64,000 bases of DNA from Synechococcus sp. HK05 (GTDB taxonomy: Bacteria > Cyanobacteriota > Cyanobacteriia > PCC-6307 > Cyanobiaceae): assembly GCF_019104765.1 (NCBI RefSeq), contig NZ_JAHRXJ010000001.1, forward strand, positions 1-64,000, written 5' to 3'. The notes under the pieces were generated by a model. It ran no database searches, had not been told where the DNA came from, and was given only the letters and a program-made list of their open reading frames with translations. The position numbers and the translations under genes are program-made. Positions 35,735 through 44,321 of the stretch are shown here, piece after piece (position 1 is the first letter of the stretch; each line of letters opens with the position of its first letter).

Positions 35735-38527
35735 ATGGCAAGCAGCACCCAGGCCTCCGACGCCGCGTCGCTCCCCGGCGCCGCATCCGGATTGGTGCCG
35801 CCGCTGGGGCAGCTCTTCCCCTTCCCGCTCGACGGCTTCCAGCTGGAAGCGATCGATGCGCTGAACCAGGGCCATTCGGTGGTGGTGAGCGCACCCACCG
35901 GCTCGGGCAAAACCCTGGTGGGTGAATACGCGATTCATCGCGCCCTGGCCCATGGGCGCAAGGTGTTTTACACAACGCCGCTCAAGGCCCTCTCCAACCA
36001 GAAACTGCGCGATTTCCGCGAGCAGTTCGGTGCCGAGCGGGTGGGCTTGATGACGGGCGATCTCACGGTGAACCGTGAGGCCTCGATCGTGGTGATGACC
36101 ACCGAGATCTTCCGCAACATGCTCTATGCGGAGGCTGATCAAGGCGACGACCCGCTCGAGGATGTGGAGGCGGTGGTGCTCGATGAGTGCCACTACATGA
36201 ACGACTCCCAGCGGGGCACCGTGTGGGAGGAATCGATCATTCACTGCCCGCCGGTGGTGCAGCTGGTGGCCCTCTCGGCCACGGTGGCCAACGCTGGTCA
36301 GCTCACCGACTGGATTGAGCGGGTGCACGGCCCCACCACCCTGGTGATGAGCGATTACCGGCCGGTGCCGTTGCAGTTCAGCTTCTGCAGCGCCAAAGGA
36401 TTGCATCCGCTGCTCAACGACGAGGGCACGGGCCTGCACCCCAACTGCAAGGTGTGGCGCGCGCCCAAGGGCAGCAAGCGCAAGGGTCCGAAAACGCCGA
36501 AGCCGCCCCAGCCGGAGGCGCCGCCGCTGAGCTTTGTGGTGGCCCAGATGGCCGAGCGGGAGATGCTTCCGGCCATCTATTTCATCTTCAGCCGCCGCGG
36601 CTGCGACAAGGCCGTGCGCGATCTGGGCAAGGTGTGCCTGGTGACGCCCGAAGAGCAGGCCCGCATCCGGGCGCGGCTGGATGCGTTTGTGGTGGCCACT
36701 CCAGAGGCCGTGCGCGATGGCGGCCACGACGAGGCCCTGCTGCGGGGCATCGCTGCCCACCACGCCGGGGTGCTGCCCGCCTGGAAGGAGCTGATCGAAG
36801 AACTGTTCCAGCAGGGGCTGGTGAAGGTGGTGTTCGCCACCGAAACCCTGGCGGCGGGTATCAACATGCCAGCCCGCAGCACGGTGATTTCAGCGCTGTC
36901 GAAGCGCACCGAGCGGGGCCACCGCCCGCTGATGGGCAGTGAGTTTCTGCAGATGGCCGGCCGCGCCGGCCGCCGCGGCCTCGACAACCAGGGGTATGTG
37001 GTGACGGTGCAGAGCCGTTTCGAGGGGGTGCGTGAGGCGGGTCAGCTGGCCACGGCTCCTGCTGATCCCTTGGTGAGCCAGTTCACCCCCAGCTACGGCA
37101 TGGTGCTCAACCTGCTGCAGCGCTACGACCTCAACAAAGCCCGCGAGCTGGTGGAGCGCAGCTTTGGCCGCTATCTCGCCACGCTGGATCTCACGGAGGA
37201 CGAAGCCCGCATCGCCGAGCTGCGCGAGCAACTGAGCCATCTGAGCGATCAGGCGGTGGAGGTGGCCTGGGACGACTTCGAGGACTACGAGAAGCAGCGC
37301 GGTCGCCTGCGGGAGGAGCGGCGCCTGCTGCGCATCCTGCAGCAACAGGCTGAGGAAACCCTCGCCCATGAGCTCACCCTGGCGCTGCGCTTCGCCAGTG
37401 AGGGCGCCCTGGTGAGTCTGAAGGCCCCGGTGCTGCGGGGGCGGGTGACGCCGGCGGTGATTGTGGAGAAGGTGGAGGGGCCGGGGCAGTTCCCGCTGCT
37501 GCTTTGCCTCACCGACGAGAACGTGTGGCTGCTGGTGCCCTGTACGGCGGTGGTGAGCCTGCACGCCGAGCTCAGCTGCCTGCAGGTGAAGGAGATTGCG
37601 GCGCCCGAGCTGCACCGTGCTGGAGAGCTGCGCCACGGCGATCAGAGCAGTGGCGGCCTGGCCCTGGCGGTGGCCCACATGGCCCGCCGCCACGACATGA
37701 CCACCCCGCAGTACGACCTGGCCGGTGAGGTGCAGGCCCAGGCCCATCTGGTGCGGGAGCTGGAGCTGGCCCTGGAGCTGCACCCGGCCCACCGCGCCGG
37801 CGACCGCAAGAAGCTGCGCAAGCAGCGCTTCCGCATCGAGGAGCTGGAGGCGGAGATCGAAGAGCGGCAGCGCATCCTGCATTTCCGCGCCAACCGCCAT
37901 TGGGACACCTTCCTGGCGTTGATCGAGATCCTGCGCTTCTTCGGTTGCCTCGCCGGCGAAGAGGGGCTGGAGCCCACGGAGATCGGCCGCACCGTGGGAG
38001 CGCTGCGGGGTGATAACGAGCTCTGGTTGGGGCTGGCGCTGATGAGCGGCCACCTCGATGAGCTCGAGCCCGCTGATCTGGCGGCGGTGTTTGAGGCGAT
38101 CTCCACCGAGGTGAACCGACCGGATCTGTGGAGTGGCTTTCCCCCCTCGCCGGCCTCGGAGGAGGCCCTGCACGATCTGCGCGGGATTCGGCGTGAGCTG
38201 CAGCGCCAGCAGGAGCGGGCCTCGGTGGTGATGCCGCTCTGGTTTGAGCCGGAGCTGATGGGCCTGGTGCACGCCTGGGCCAAGGGCGTGAGCTGGAACG
38301 ATCTGATTGCCAACACCTCGCTCGATGAGGGCGATGTGGTGCGGATCATGCGCCGCACCGTGGATCTGCTCGCCCAGGTGCCCTACTGCGAAGCCATCAG
38401 CCAGCAGCTCCGCGACAACGCCCGCGCTGCCCTCAAGGCGATCAACCGCTTCCCGGTGTGTGAACCGCTCGATCTGCTGGCGGGTGGCGCTGGGCTCAAC
38501 CCAGCCACAGAGCGTTCGGCGGGCTGA
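35735..38527 (+). CDS. Ski2/Mtr4-like DExH-box RNA helicase with DSHCT domain
   Basis: A 930-residue superfamily 2 helicase. Motif I is SAPTGSGKTLVGEYA (about residue 57), motif II is DECHYMND, motif III is SATVAN, and motif VI is QMAGRAGRRGLDNQG. A helical region and a C-terminal DSHCT domain (SWNDLIANTSLDEGDVVRIM to CEAISQQLRDNARAALKAI) follow. The architecture matches eukaryotic Ski2/Mtr4 exosome helicases and the cyanobacterial/plant-plastid relatives, so RNA unwinding in decay or rRNA processing is likely. ATG at 35735. Substrate and partners are unknown. Confidence 0.93.
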   Translation: MASSTQASDAASLPGAASGLVPPLGQLFPFPLDGFQLEAIDALNQGHSVVVSAPTGSGKTLVGEYAIHRALAHGRKVFYTTPLKALSNQKLRDFREQFGAERVGLMTGDLTVNREASIVVMTTEIFRNMLYAEADQGDDPLEDVEAVVLDECHYMNDSQRGTVWEESIIHCPPVVQLVALSATVANAGQLTDWIERVHGPTTLVMSDYRPVPLQFSFCSAKGLHPLLNDEGTGLHPNCKVWRAPKGSKRKGPKTPKPPQPEAPPLSFVVAQMAEREMLPAIYFIFSRRGCDKAVRDLGKVCLVTPEEQARIRARLDAFVVATPEAVRDGGHDEALLRGIAAHHAGVLPAWKELIEELFQQGLVKVVFATETLAAGINMPARSTVISALSKRTERGHRPLMGSEFLQMAGRAGRRGLDNQGYVVTVQSRFEGVREAGQLATAPADPLVSQFTPSYGMVLNLLQRYDLNKARELVERSFGRYLATLDLTEDEARIAELREQLSHLSDQAVEVAWDDFEDYEKQRGRLREERRLLRILQQQAEETLAHELTLALRFASEGALVSLKAPVLRGRVTPAVIVEKVEGPGQFPLLLCLTDENVWLLVPCTAVVSLHAELSCLQVKEIAAPELHRAGELRHGDQSSGGLALAVAHMARRHDMTTPQYDLAGEVQAQAHLVRELELALELHPAHRAGDRKKLRKQRFRIEELEAEIEERQRILHFRANRHWDTFLALIEILRFFGCLAGEEGLEPTEIGRTVGALRGDNELWLGLALMSGHLDELEPADLAAVFEAISTEVNRPDLWSGFPPSPASEEALHDLRGIRRELQRQQERASVVMPLWFEPELMGLVHAWAKGVSWNDLIANTSLDEGDVVRIMRRTVDLLAQVPYCEAISQQLRDNARAALKAINRFPVCEPLDLLAGGAGLNPATERSAG

Positions 38528-38576
38528 CCAGGTCGTTGATCCTGGTGGCGTTGTTCAGTGCGGATGCCAACTCCAA

Positions 38577-40064
38577 TCAGCGCCACTGATCCCCCAGCGC
38601 TAGCAGCTTTTCGCGCTCTGCGCTGGGGACGCAGCTGCTGAGGTAGGCATCAGGTCGAATCAGATAGGTCCGACCCGCGACATACCCATCCTGGGGTGCG
38701 GCGCTGGCCGCAACGAGCCAATCCCCTGCCAACGAGGGCTCAAGCGGCGGCAGGGGAGTGCCAACGGACAACAGCACAAAGCGACCGCCGCCCAGGAGCG
38801 CGTGCAGCCTGGTGTCTCCGTTGGCGGCGTGGCAAGGCAGATCCGGGGTTCGATCCCCCGGTTGCAGTCCCTGCCCTGAAGCAGCCAACACCGGTGAGAG
38901 GGCGCTGCCGCGGTAGTGCAGATCGGTTTCACAGAGCTGCTGCACGAGCCGCCGCTGCAGCCGGCGGCTGCGGCCCAGCTTCGAGAAGAGGAGGTTTCGC
39001 AGGCGACGCAGCAGGGGCTGCCGCACCAGAGCCACGCGGGTCAAGGCCCCGGCATTGCGCAGCACCTGATCACCAATGGCGCTGCGTTCTTGGGAATAGG
39101 TCTCGAGTAGCGGCGTCCCGGCCTTGTTCTGAAGCACCAGGGCCAGCTTCCACGCCAGGTTGAAGGCGTCTTGCATGCCGGTGTTCATGCCCTGCCCACC
39201 GGCTGGGCTGTGAATGTGGGCCGCATCACCGGCCAGGAAGACACGGCCAACGCTGTAGCGGTCGACCTTGCGTTCATTGATCCGGAAGTGGCTCAACCAG
39301 ATCGGATCGTGGGCGCGATAGCCGGGGCCCAACCGCTGCTCCACCAGGCTCTGGACCTGCTCAAGCGTTGGATCCGCGGCCTCCGCTCCCGAGACATCGC
39401 CAATGATGCGGAAGCGATCCACGTCGATCGGGAACAGGGCCAAGATCCCATCGGGATTCCAGACCACCGCCACCTGATCGGGGGCTGCGGGGCCGTCGAG
39501 CTTCACGTCCGCCAGGACCCAGTTCGACTCGAGGGTTTCACCGCTATAGGCCAGACCAAGGTGATGGCGCACCACGCTGTGGGCGCCATCACAGCCCAAC
39601 AGGTAGCTGCACCGCATCGTCTCCTGGCTGCCGTCAGCCCGGCTGAGTCGCGCGCTGACACAGCCCTCGGACTCCGAAAAGTCGGTGAGCTCGAGCTGCC
39701 GTTCCACCTGCACGCCACGCTCCGCCAGCAGCTGGGTGAGAACCGCCTCGGTGCGGTTCTGGGGAATCATCAAGGCGTAAGGGAACGGGCTCTCAACCTT
39801 GGAGAAGGGCAGCTCCACCAGCACGTGTCGTCCCGCCTGGATCCGAGCCCCATGGCCCTCGATCCCAGCTCTCAAGAAGGGCTCGACGCAGCCATGCAGA
39901 TCGAGCAATTCCAGGGTTCGCGGCCAGATCACCACGGCCTTGGAGAGATCACTGGGCTGGGGTGCCCGGTCCACCACGCGTACGGCGACGCCCTGCTGAT
40001 GCAGGGCCAAAGCCAGGGTGAGGCCCACCGGGCCTGCTCCCACAACCAAGACGGGGTGTGACAT
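38577..40064 (-). CDS. FAD-dependent aromatic-ring monooxygenase
   Basis: A 495-residue flavoprotein hydroxylase of the PheA/TfdB (PF01494) type. It has the Rossmann motif VLVVGAGPVGLTLALAL, the DG motif YLLGCDGAHSVVRHHLGLA, and the GD motif GRVFLAGDAAHIHSPAGGQG followed by MNTGMQDAFNLAWKLA. A C-terminal thioredoxin-like region follows. It would hydroxylate a phenolic or polyketide-like aromatic with NAD(P)H and O2; the substrate is unknown. I use the ATG at 40062-40064 with a GTG one codon upstream. It interrupts an otherwise core region and has no pathway neighbours, so lateral acquisition is likely. Confidence 0.88.
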   Translation of the reverse strand: MSHPVLVVGAGPVGLTLALALHQQGVAVRVVDRAPQPSDLSKAVVIWPRTLELLDLHGCVEPFLRAGIEGHGARIQAGRHVLVELPFSKVESPFPYALMIPQNRTEAVLTQLLAERGVQVERQLELTDFSESEGCVSARLSRADGSQETMRCSYLLGCDGAHSVVRHHLGLAYSGETLESNWVLADVKLDGPAAPDQVAVVWNPDGILALFPIDVDRFRIIGDVSGAEAADPTLEQVQSLVEQRLGPGYRAHDPIWLSHFRINERKVDRYSVGRVFLAGDAAHIHSPAGGQGMNTGMQDAFNLAWKLALVLQNKAGTPLLETYSQERSAIGDQVLRNAGALTRVALVRQPLLRRLRNLLFSKLGRSRRLQRRLVQQLCETDLHYRGSALSPVLAASGQGLQPGDRTPDLPCHAANGDTRLHALLGGGRFVLLSVGTPLPPLEPSLAGDWLVAASAAPQDGYVAGRTYLIRPDAYLSSCVPSAEREKLLALGDQWR

Positions 40065-40163
40065 CACATCGACGCCAGATCTCGGCCAATGCTGAACAGC
40101 CCATCGGTTGTCTCTTCAACAGTTCCACTTCTTTTTCGGCCGCGGCTTGTGCCCCAAGCGGGT

Positions 40164-40313
40164 TCAGCCCCTTGGCCGAAGCACCAGCCAAACGATCAGC
40201 AGCAGCCCGGCGGTGCTGACCACGGTGTAGATCCAGTCGGCGTAGGGCGTGTAGAACAAGGCCAGGGTGGGTGGCATCAGCAACGCGGGCGCCAGGGCTC
40301 GAACGATTGGCAA
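40164..40313 (-). CDS. Possible 49-residue membrane protein
   Basis: A minus-strand frame ending in TGA at 40164-40166 and encoding (from a TTG at 40311-40313) a chain with ALAPALLMPPTLALFYTPYA then DWIYTVVSTAGLLLIVWLVL and RPRG. There are two hydrophobic stretches, with a strong C-terminal helix ending in positive residues. An ATG at 40275-40277 would give 37 residues. It is the only plausible gene in the roughly 350-bp gap between the monooxygenase and rlmH; the rest of that gap (40314-40420) shows nothing I can name. Confidence 0.4.
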   Translation of the reverse strand: MPIVRALAPALLMPPTLALFYTPYADWIYTVVSTAGLLLIVWLVLRPRG

Positions 40314-40420
40314 GCCATCCCAGCTTGGGGTTCTCCCGAAACGGTGGACACATCACGTGATCGGTCGCTACGACATGGATGGCGTCGGTGAGCAGAGGGT
40401 GTTGGCTTGAGGGCTGCGCC

Positions 40421-40855
40421 GTGATCAATCCCTCCCGCATCCGCATCCTGGCGGTGGGCAAGGTGCGCAAGGGTTGGGTGCTGGAGGGCGTCGCCACCTA
40501 CCTCAAACGCCTGCCTGGGCTTCAGGTGGTGGAGCTGCGTGATGCCGGCAAAGAGCGTGAGGCGGACGCGATCCTGGCGGCCTTGCGCCCCGACGAGCAG
40601 CTGGTGGTGCTGGCGGAGGAGGGCCAAACCTTCGATTCCCCGGCCTTTGCCCAGCGGCTGGAGGGCTCAGGCTCCGAGCGCCTGGCCTTGGTGATCGGGG
40701 GCGCCGAAGGCATTGCCCCGGAACTCAAGGCCCGTGCCCGCTGGAAGCTCAGCCTCTCGCCGATGACCTTCCCCCATGAGCTGGCCCGCCTGCTGCTGCT
40801 GGAGCAGCTTTACCGCGCCCTCACGATTCAGCAGGGCGGGCCGTATCACAAATGA
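40421..40855 (+). CDS. rlmH: 23S rRNA pseudouridine-1915 N3-methyltransferase RlmH
   Basis: A 144-residue SPOUT-fold enzyme acting on helix 69 of 23S rRNA. It has [13 protein letters not shown] near the N-terminus, [34 protein letters not shown] (SAM-binding knot) and the invariant C-terminus [16 protein letters not shown] chose the GTG at 40421 (codons for V-I-N-P-S-R); the frame is open further upstream without family similarity. It is convergent with purB (9 bp between stops). Confidence 0.95.
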   Translation: MINPSRIRILAVGKVRKGWVLEGVATYLKRLPGLQVVELRDAGKEREADAILAALRPDEQLVVLAEEGQTFDSPAFAQRLEGSGSERLALVIGGAEGIAPELKARARWKLSLSPMTFPHELARLLLLEQLYRALTIQQGGPYHK

Positions 40856-40864
40856 GCGCGGGGT

Positions 40865-42160
40865 TCAGATCCCCAGGCGCTCCCAGATCACGCCGAGGTT
40901 GGCTTGGTGCAGATCGGTGGAGAAGCAGTCAGCCAGCTGCTCGGCGCTGAGGCGGGAGGTCACATCCGCGTCGGCTTCGAGGTTGGCGCGGAAATCGCCA
41001 CCGGCGGTGTTCCAGGCGGTGTGGGCGTTGCGCTGCACGATGCGGTAGGCGTCTTCGCGGCTGATGCCGCTCTCCACCAGGGCCAGGAGTACCCGCTGGC
41101 TGAACACCACGCCGCCGTACACATTCATGTTGCGGGCCATGTTGTCCGGGTACACGCCCAGGCCCTGCACCACCGAAGTCATCTCCCGGAGCATGAAGTG
41201 CAGGGTCACCGAGCAGTCGGGCAGCATCATGCGCTCCACTGAGCTGTGGCTGATGTCGCGCTCATGCCAGAGGGCACAGTTTTCCAGCGCTGCCACCACA
41301 TAGCTGCGCAGCACCCGGGCCAGGCCGCTGATGCGCTCGCTGCGGATCGGGTTGCGCTTGTGGGGCATGGCGGAGCTGCCCTTCTGGCCCTTGGCGAAGT
41401 TCTCCTCCACCTCGAGCACATCGGTGCGCTGCATGTTGCGGATCTCGGTGGAGAAACGCTCCAGCGCGGCACCCACCAGGGCGAGGGTCTGGATGTATTC
41501 GGCGTGGCGGTCGCGGCCGATCACCTGGGTGCTGGCGGTGTCGGGCACCAGGCCGAGCTTGGCGCAGGCGATCTCCTCCACCCGGGGATCGGTGTTGGCG
41601 TAGGTGCCCATGGCACCGGAGATCTGGCCCACGCTCACCACACGCTCGAGCCGCTCAAGCCGCTCCTGGTTGCGCACCACCTCAGCCAGCCAGCCGGCCA
41701 ACTTGAAGCCGAAGGTGATCGGCTCTCCGTGGATGGCGTGGGAGCGGCCGATCATTACGGTGCCCTTGTGGGCGCGGGCCAGCTCGCGCAGGGCGTCGGC
41801 CAGTTTGTTGAGTTCGGTGCGCAGCAGCTGCACCGAGGCCTTCATCTGCAGGGCCACACCGGTGTCGAGCACATCCGAGCTGGTCATGCCCACGTGGATG
41901 TAGCGGCCGGCATCCCCCACGTGCTCGTTCACGTTGGTGAGGAAGGCGATCACGTCGTGGCGCACCTCGGCTTCGATCTCGAGGATGCGCTCCACGCTGA
42001 AGCTGGCCTTCTCCTTGATCGTGGCCACGGCCTCGGAGGGTACTCGGCCCAGCTCGCAGTTGGCTTCAGTGGCGGCGATCTCCACATCCAGCCAGCTCTG
42101 GAACTTCGCCTGCTCGCTCCAGATGGCGCCCATCTCGGGCAGGGTGTAACGCTCGATCAA
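40865..42160 (-). CDS. purB: Adenylosuccinate lyase
   Basis: Cleaves SAICAR and adenylosuccinate in purine synthesis, releasing fumarate. The 431-residue protein starts IERYTLPEMGAIWSEQAKF and carries the fumarase/lyase signature GSSAMPHKRNPIRSERI plus HVGMTSSDVLDT and GRSHAIHGEPITFG. The start is TTG (42158-42160), matching the usual MIERYT N-terminus. The length is normal. It is convergent with rlmH. Confidence 0.97.
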   Translation of the reverse strand: MIERYTLPEMGAIWSEQAKFQSWLDVEIAATEANCELGRVPSEAVATIKEKASFSVERILEIEAEVRHDVIAFLTNVNEHVGDAGRYIHVGMTSSDVLDTGVALQMKASVQLLRTELNKLADALRELARAHKGTVMIGRSHAIHGEPITFGFKLAGWLAEVVRNQERLERLERVVSVGQISGAMGTYANTDPRVEEIACAKLGLVPDTASTQVIGRDRHAEYIQTLALVGAALERFSTEIRNMQRTDVLEVEENFAKGQKGSSAMPHKRNPIRSERISGLARVLRSYVVAALENCALWHERDISHSSVERMMLPDCSVTLHFMLREMTSVVQGLGVYPDNMARNMNVYGGVVFSQRVLLALVESGISREDAYRIVQRNAHTAWNTAGGDFRANLEADADVTSRLSAEQLADCFSTDLHQANLGVIWERLGI

Positions 42161-42212
42161 GGCCGCCGCGGGCTCACATCCAAACCAATGTATGGGGCGG
42201 CCTTCAGCGCGA

Positions 42213-42407
42213 TCAGGCCACCGCTGTGAGCTTGCGGTGCTCCACCTCCCACTGCACCAGGGTCCCCCAGGCCTGTTGGCGCACCCAGCAGCGGCCGCCG
42301 CGGCACTGGATCAGCTGGAAGGGGGGGAGGTCGTCGGGTTGGTTGCGCAGTTTCACGAAGCTGCCCGGTTGGAGCAGTTCCACCACGTTGGATTGTTGGC
42401 GCGGCAT
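42213..42407 (-). CDS. Small protein, unknown (possible SH3-like fold)
   Basis: A 64-residue protein (MPRQQSNVVELLQPGSFVKL then RNQPDDLPPFQLIQCRGGRC and WVRQQAWGTLVQWEV). The spacing of LLQPGSFVKLR, FQLIQCRGGRCWVRQ and GTLVQWEVEH suggests a small beta barrel like those of cyanobacterial SH3-type or NdhS-like proteins, but that is only a visual impression. It lies upstream of purB on the same strand (52 bp) and divergent from tlyA. I do not recognise the family. Confidence 0.6.
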   Translation of the reverse strand: MPRQQSNVVELLQPGSFVKLRNQPDDLPPFQLIQCRGGRCWVRQQAWGTLVQWEVEHRKLTAVA

Positions 42408-42526
42408 GGGGGATCCCCTGTGCTGAGGGTCATCCTCCGGAGTGTTCCCCGGTTTGCCCCTGCAGCCCCCGTTTTTGTTCGGTTTCCCCTGTGCTTTTGT
42501 GACAGCACACCAGCACGCCGCTGTTG

Positions 42527-43378
42527 ATGGGCCGCAAGCAACGCCTGGATCTGCAGCTGGTGGAGCTGGGTTTGGCCACCAGCCGCCAGCAGGCCCAGCA
42601 GCTGATCCGGGCCGGCAAGGTGCGCAGCGGCGATCGCGTGCTCGATAAGCCTGGGCTCGATGTGCTGCCCGATCTGCCCTTGCAGGTGGAGCAGCCGCCC
42701 CGGTTTGTCTCGCGTGGTGGTGAAAAGCTCCTCGGCGCCCTGGAGGCTTTCCCGATTGAGCTGGCCGGCCGGGTGTGCCTTGACGGCGGTATCTCCACCG
42801 GCGGCTTCACCGACTGCCTGCTGCAACACGGCGCCAGCCGGGTGTACGGCGTGGATGTGGGGTATGGGCAAACGGCCTGGAGCCTGCGCACCGATCCGCG
42901 CCTGGTGCTCAAGGAGCGCACCAACCTGCGGCACCTGGAGCCGATCGACCTTTACGGCGATGAGGATCCTTGGCCGGATCTGGCGGTGGCGGATGTGTCG
43001 TTCATTCGCCTGGCCCTGGTGCTGCCAGCGATTGGACGGTTGCTGCAAGCGGAGCGGCGCGAGGTACTGCTCCTGGTGAAGCCGCAGTTTGAGGTGGGCA
43101 AGGAGCGGGTGGGCAAGGGCGGTGTGGTGCGCGACCCCGCGGCCCATGTGGATGCGATCGAAGGGGTGATCGCGGCGGCCGCGGCGGAGGGTTGGAGCGC
43201 CTGCGGGGTAACCGCCTCACCGATCACCGGCCCGGCGGGTAACCATGAGTACCTGCTCTGGTTGCGCAGCGGTGCCTGGGACGAGCCGGCCAGCGCGGCT
43301 GTGCCACAAAAAAACGCCGGAGTCGCCCCTGAAGCAGAGGCCATCCGGCGCTTGGTGGCTGAAACACTGGAAGCCTGA
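42527..43378 (+). CDS. tlyA: TlyA family rRNA 2'-O-methyltransferase/S4-domain protein
   Basis: A 283-residue protein with an N-terminal S4 RNA-binding domain (RLDLQLVELGLATSRQQAQQ, then LIRAGKVRSGDRV) and an FtsJ-like SAM methyltransferase domain (VCLDGGISTGGFTDCLLQHG to VYGVDVGYGQ). The usual motif is D-x-GASTGGFTD; here Ala is Ile. LLVKPQFEVGKERVGKGGVV matches the TlyA C-terminal motif. The family methylates 16S and 23S rRNA. I chose the ATG at 42527, one codon after a TTG. A minus-strand terminator for glnB appears to lie within its 3' coding end. Confidence 0.92.
   Translation: MGRKQRLDLQLVELGLATSRQQAQQLIRAGKVRSGDRVLDKPGLDVLPDLPLQVEQPPRFVSRGGEKLLGALEAFPIELAGRVCLDGGISTGGFTDCLLQHGASRVYGVDVGYGQTAWSLRTDPRLVLKERTNLRHLEPIDLYGDEDPWPDLAVADVSFIRLALVLPAIGRLLQAERREVLLLVKPQFEVGKERVGKGGVVRDPAAHVDAIEGVIAAAAAEGWSACGVTASPITGPAGNHEYLLWLRSGAWDEPASAAVPQKNAGVAPEAEAIRRLVAETLEA
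43308..43350 (-). terminator. Probable Rho-independent terminator of glnB inside tlyA
   Basis: Read on the minus strand after the glnB stop, CGCCGGA (43350-43344) pairs with TCCGGCG (43321-43315) and is followed at once by seven T (43314-43308). The region between also pairs (GCCTC with GGGGC), giving an extended stem. It is 44 bp beyond glnB and lies in the coding end of the convergent tlyA. Confidence 0.75.
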
Positions 43379-43393
43379 ACAGCGCCCGCAGGC

Positions 43394-43774
<381 letters not shown>

Positions 43775-43919
43775 TCAGGAATTCTGGAAAGACAGGCGGG
43801 GTGCTGGGCCCCGTCAGGCCCATTAGGCCGCAGCTTTCGGGGCGAGGGTGTTGCGATTGCTACCGCAGCGGTTGCCCGGGGGCGGCTGCTTAGCATCCGG
43901 CCTCATACCCTCTCTGCCG

Positions 43920-44321
43920 ATGAGCGCCGATCAGACCCGCACCCCTCTCTATGGAGAGCGGGCCATTGCCGAAGCGGAGCTGATCTGTTTCGACAACCCG
44001 CGTCCGGGCCGGGCCTATGAGGTGGCGATCACCCTGCCGGAATTCACCTGCAAGTGCCCCTTCTCGGGCTATCCCGATTTCGCCACCCTGCGGCTCACCT
44101 ATCAGCCGGGTCCCCGCGTGATGGAGCTCAAGGCGATCAAGCTCTATGTGAACAGCTACCGGGATCGCTCCATCTCCCACGAGGAGGTGACCAACCGGAT
44201 CCTCGATGACTTCGTGGCCGCCTGCGCACCGGTGTGGATGGAGCTCGAGGCTGACTTCAACCCCCGCGGCAACGTTCACACCGTGATCCGTGCCAGCCAC
44301 GGCACCCGTCAGCCCTGCTGA
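43920..44321 (+). CDS. queF: NADPH-dependent 7-cyano-7-deazaguanine reductase
   Basis: Reduces the nitrile preQ0 to preQ1 in queuosine biosynthesis. The 133-residue unimodular QueF has the catalytic Cys in [15 protein letters not shown], the NADPH-binding [20 protein letters not shown], and the C-terminal [14 protein letters not shown] chose the ATG at 43920 ([16 protein letters not shown]). Its last 13 bp overlap the 3' end of convergent ccs1 within a perfect hairpin. Confidence 0.96.
   Translation: MSADQTRTPLYGERAIAEAELICFDNPRPGRAYEVAITLPEFTCKCPFSGYPDFATLRLTYQPGPRVMELKAIKLYVNSYRDRSISHEEVTNRILDDFVAACAPVWMELEADFNPRGNVHTVIRASHGTRQPC

Noticed and set aside
38528-38576. Terminator between the helicase and the monooxygenase
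   Set aside because: ACCAGG/CCTGGT pairs over an 8-nt loop without a T run; insufficient for a call.
41246-42229. 327-codon frame antisense to purB
   Set aside because: purB is complete and conserved on the other strand; this frame has no independent features.
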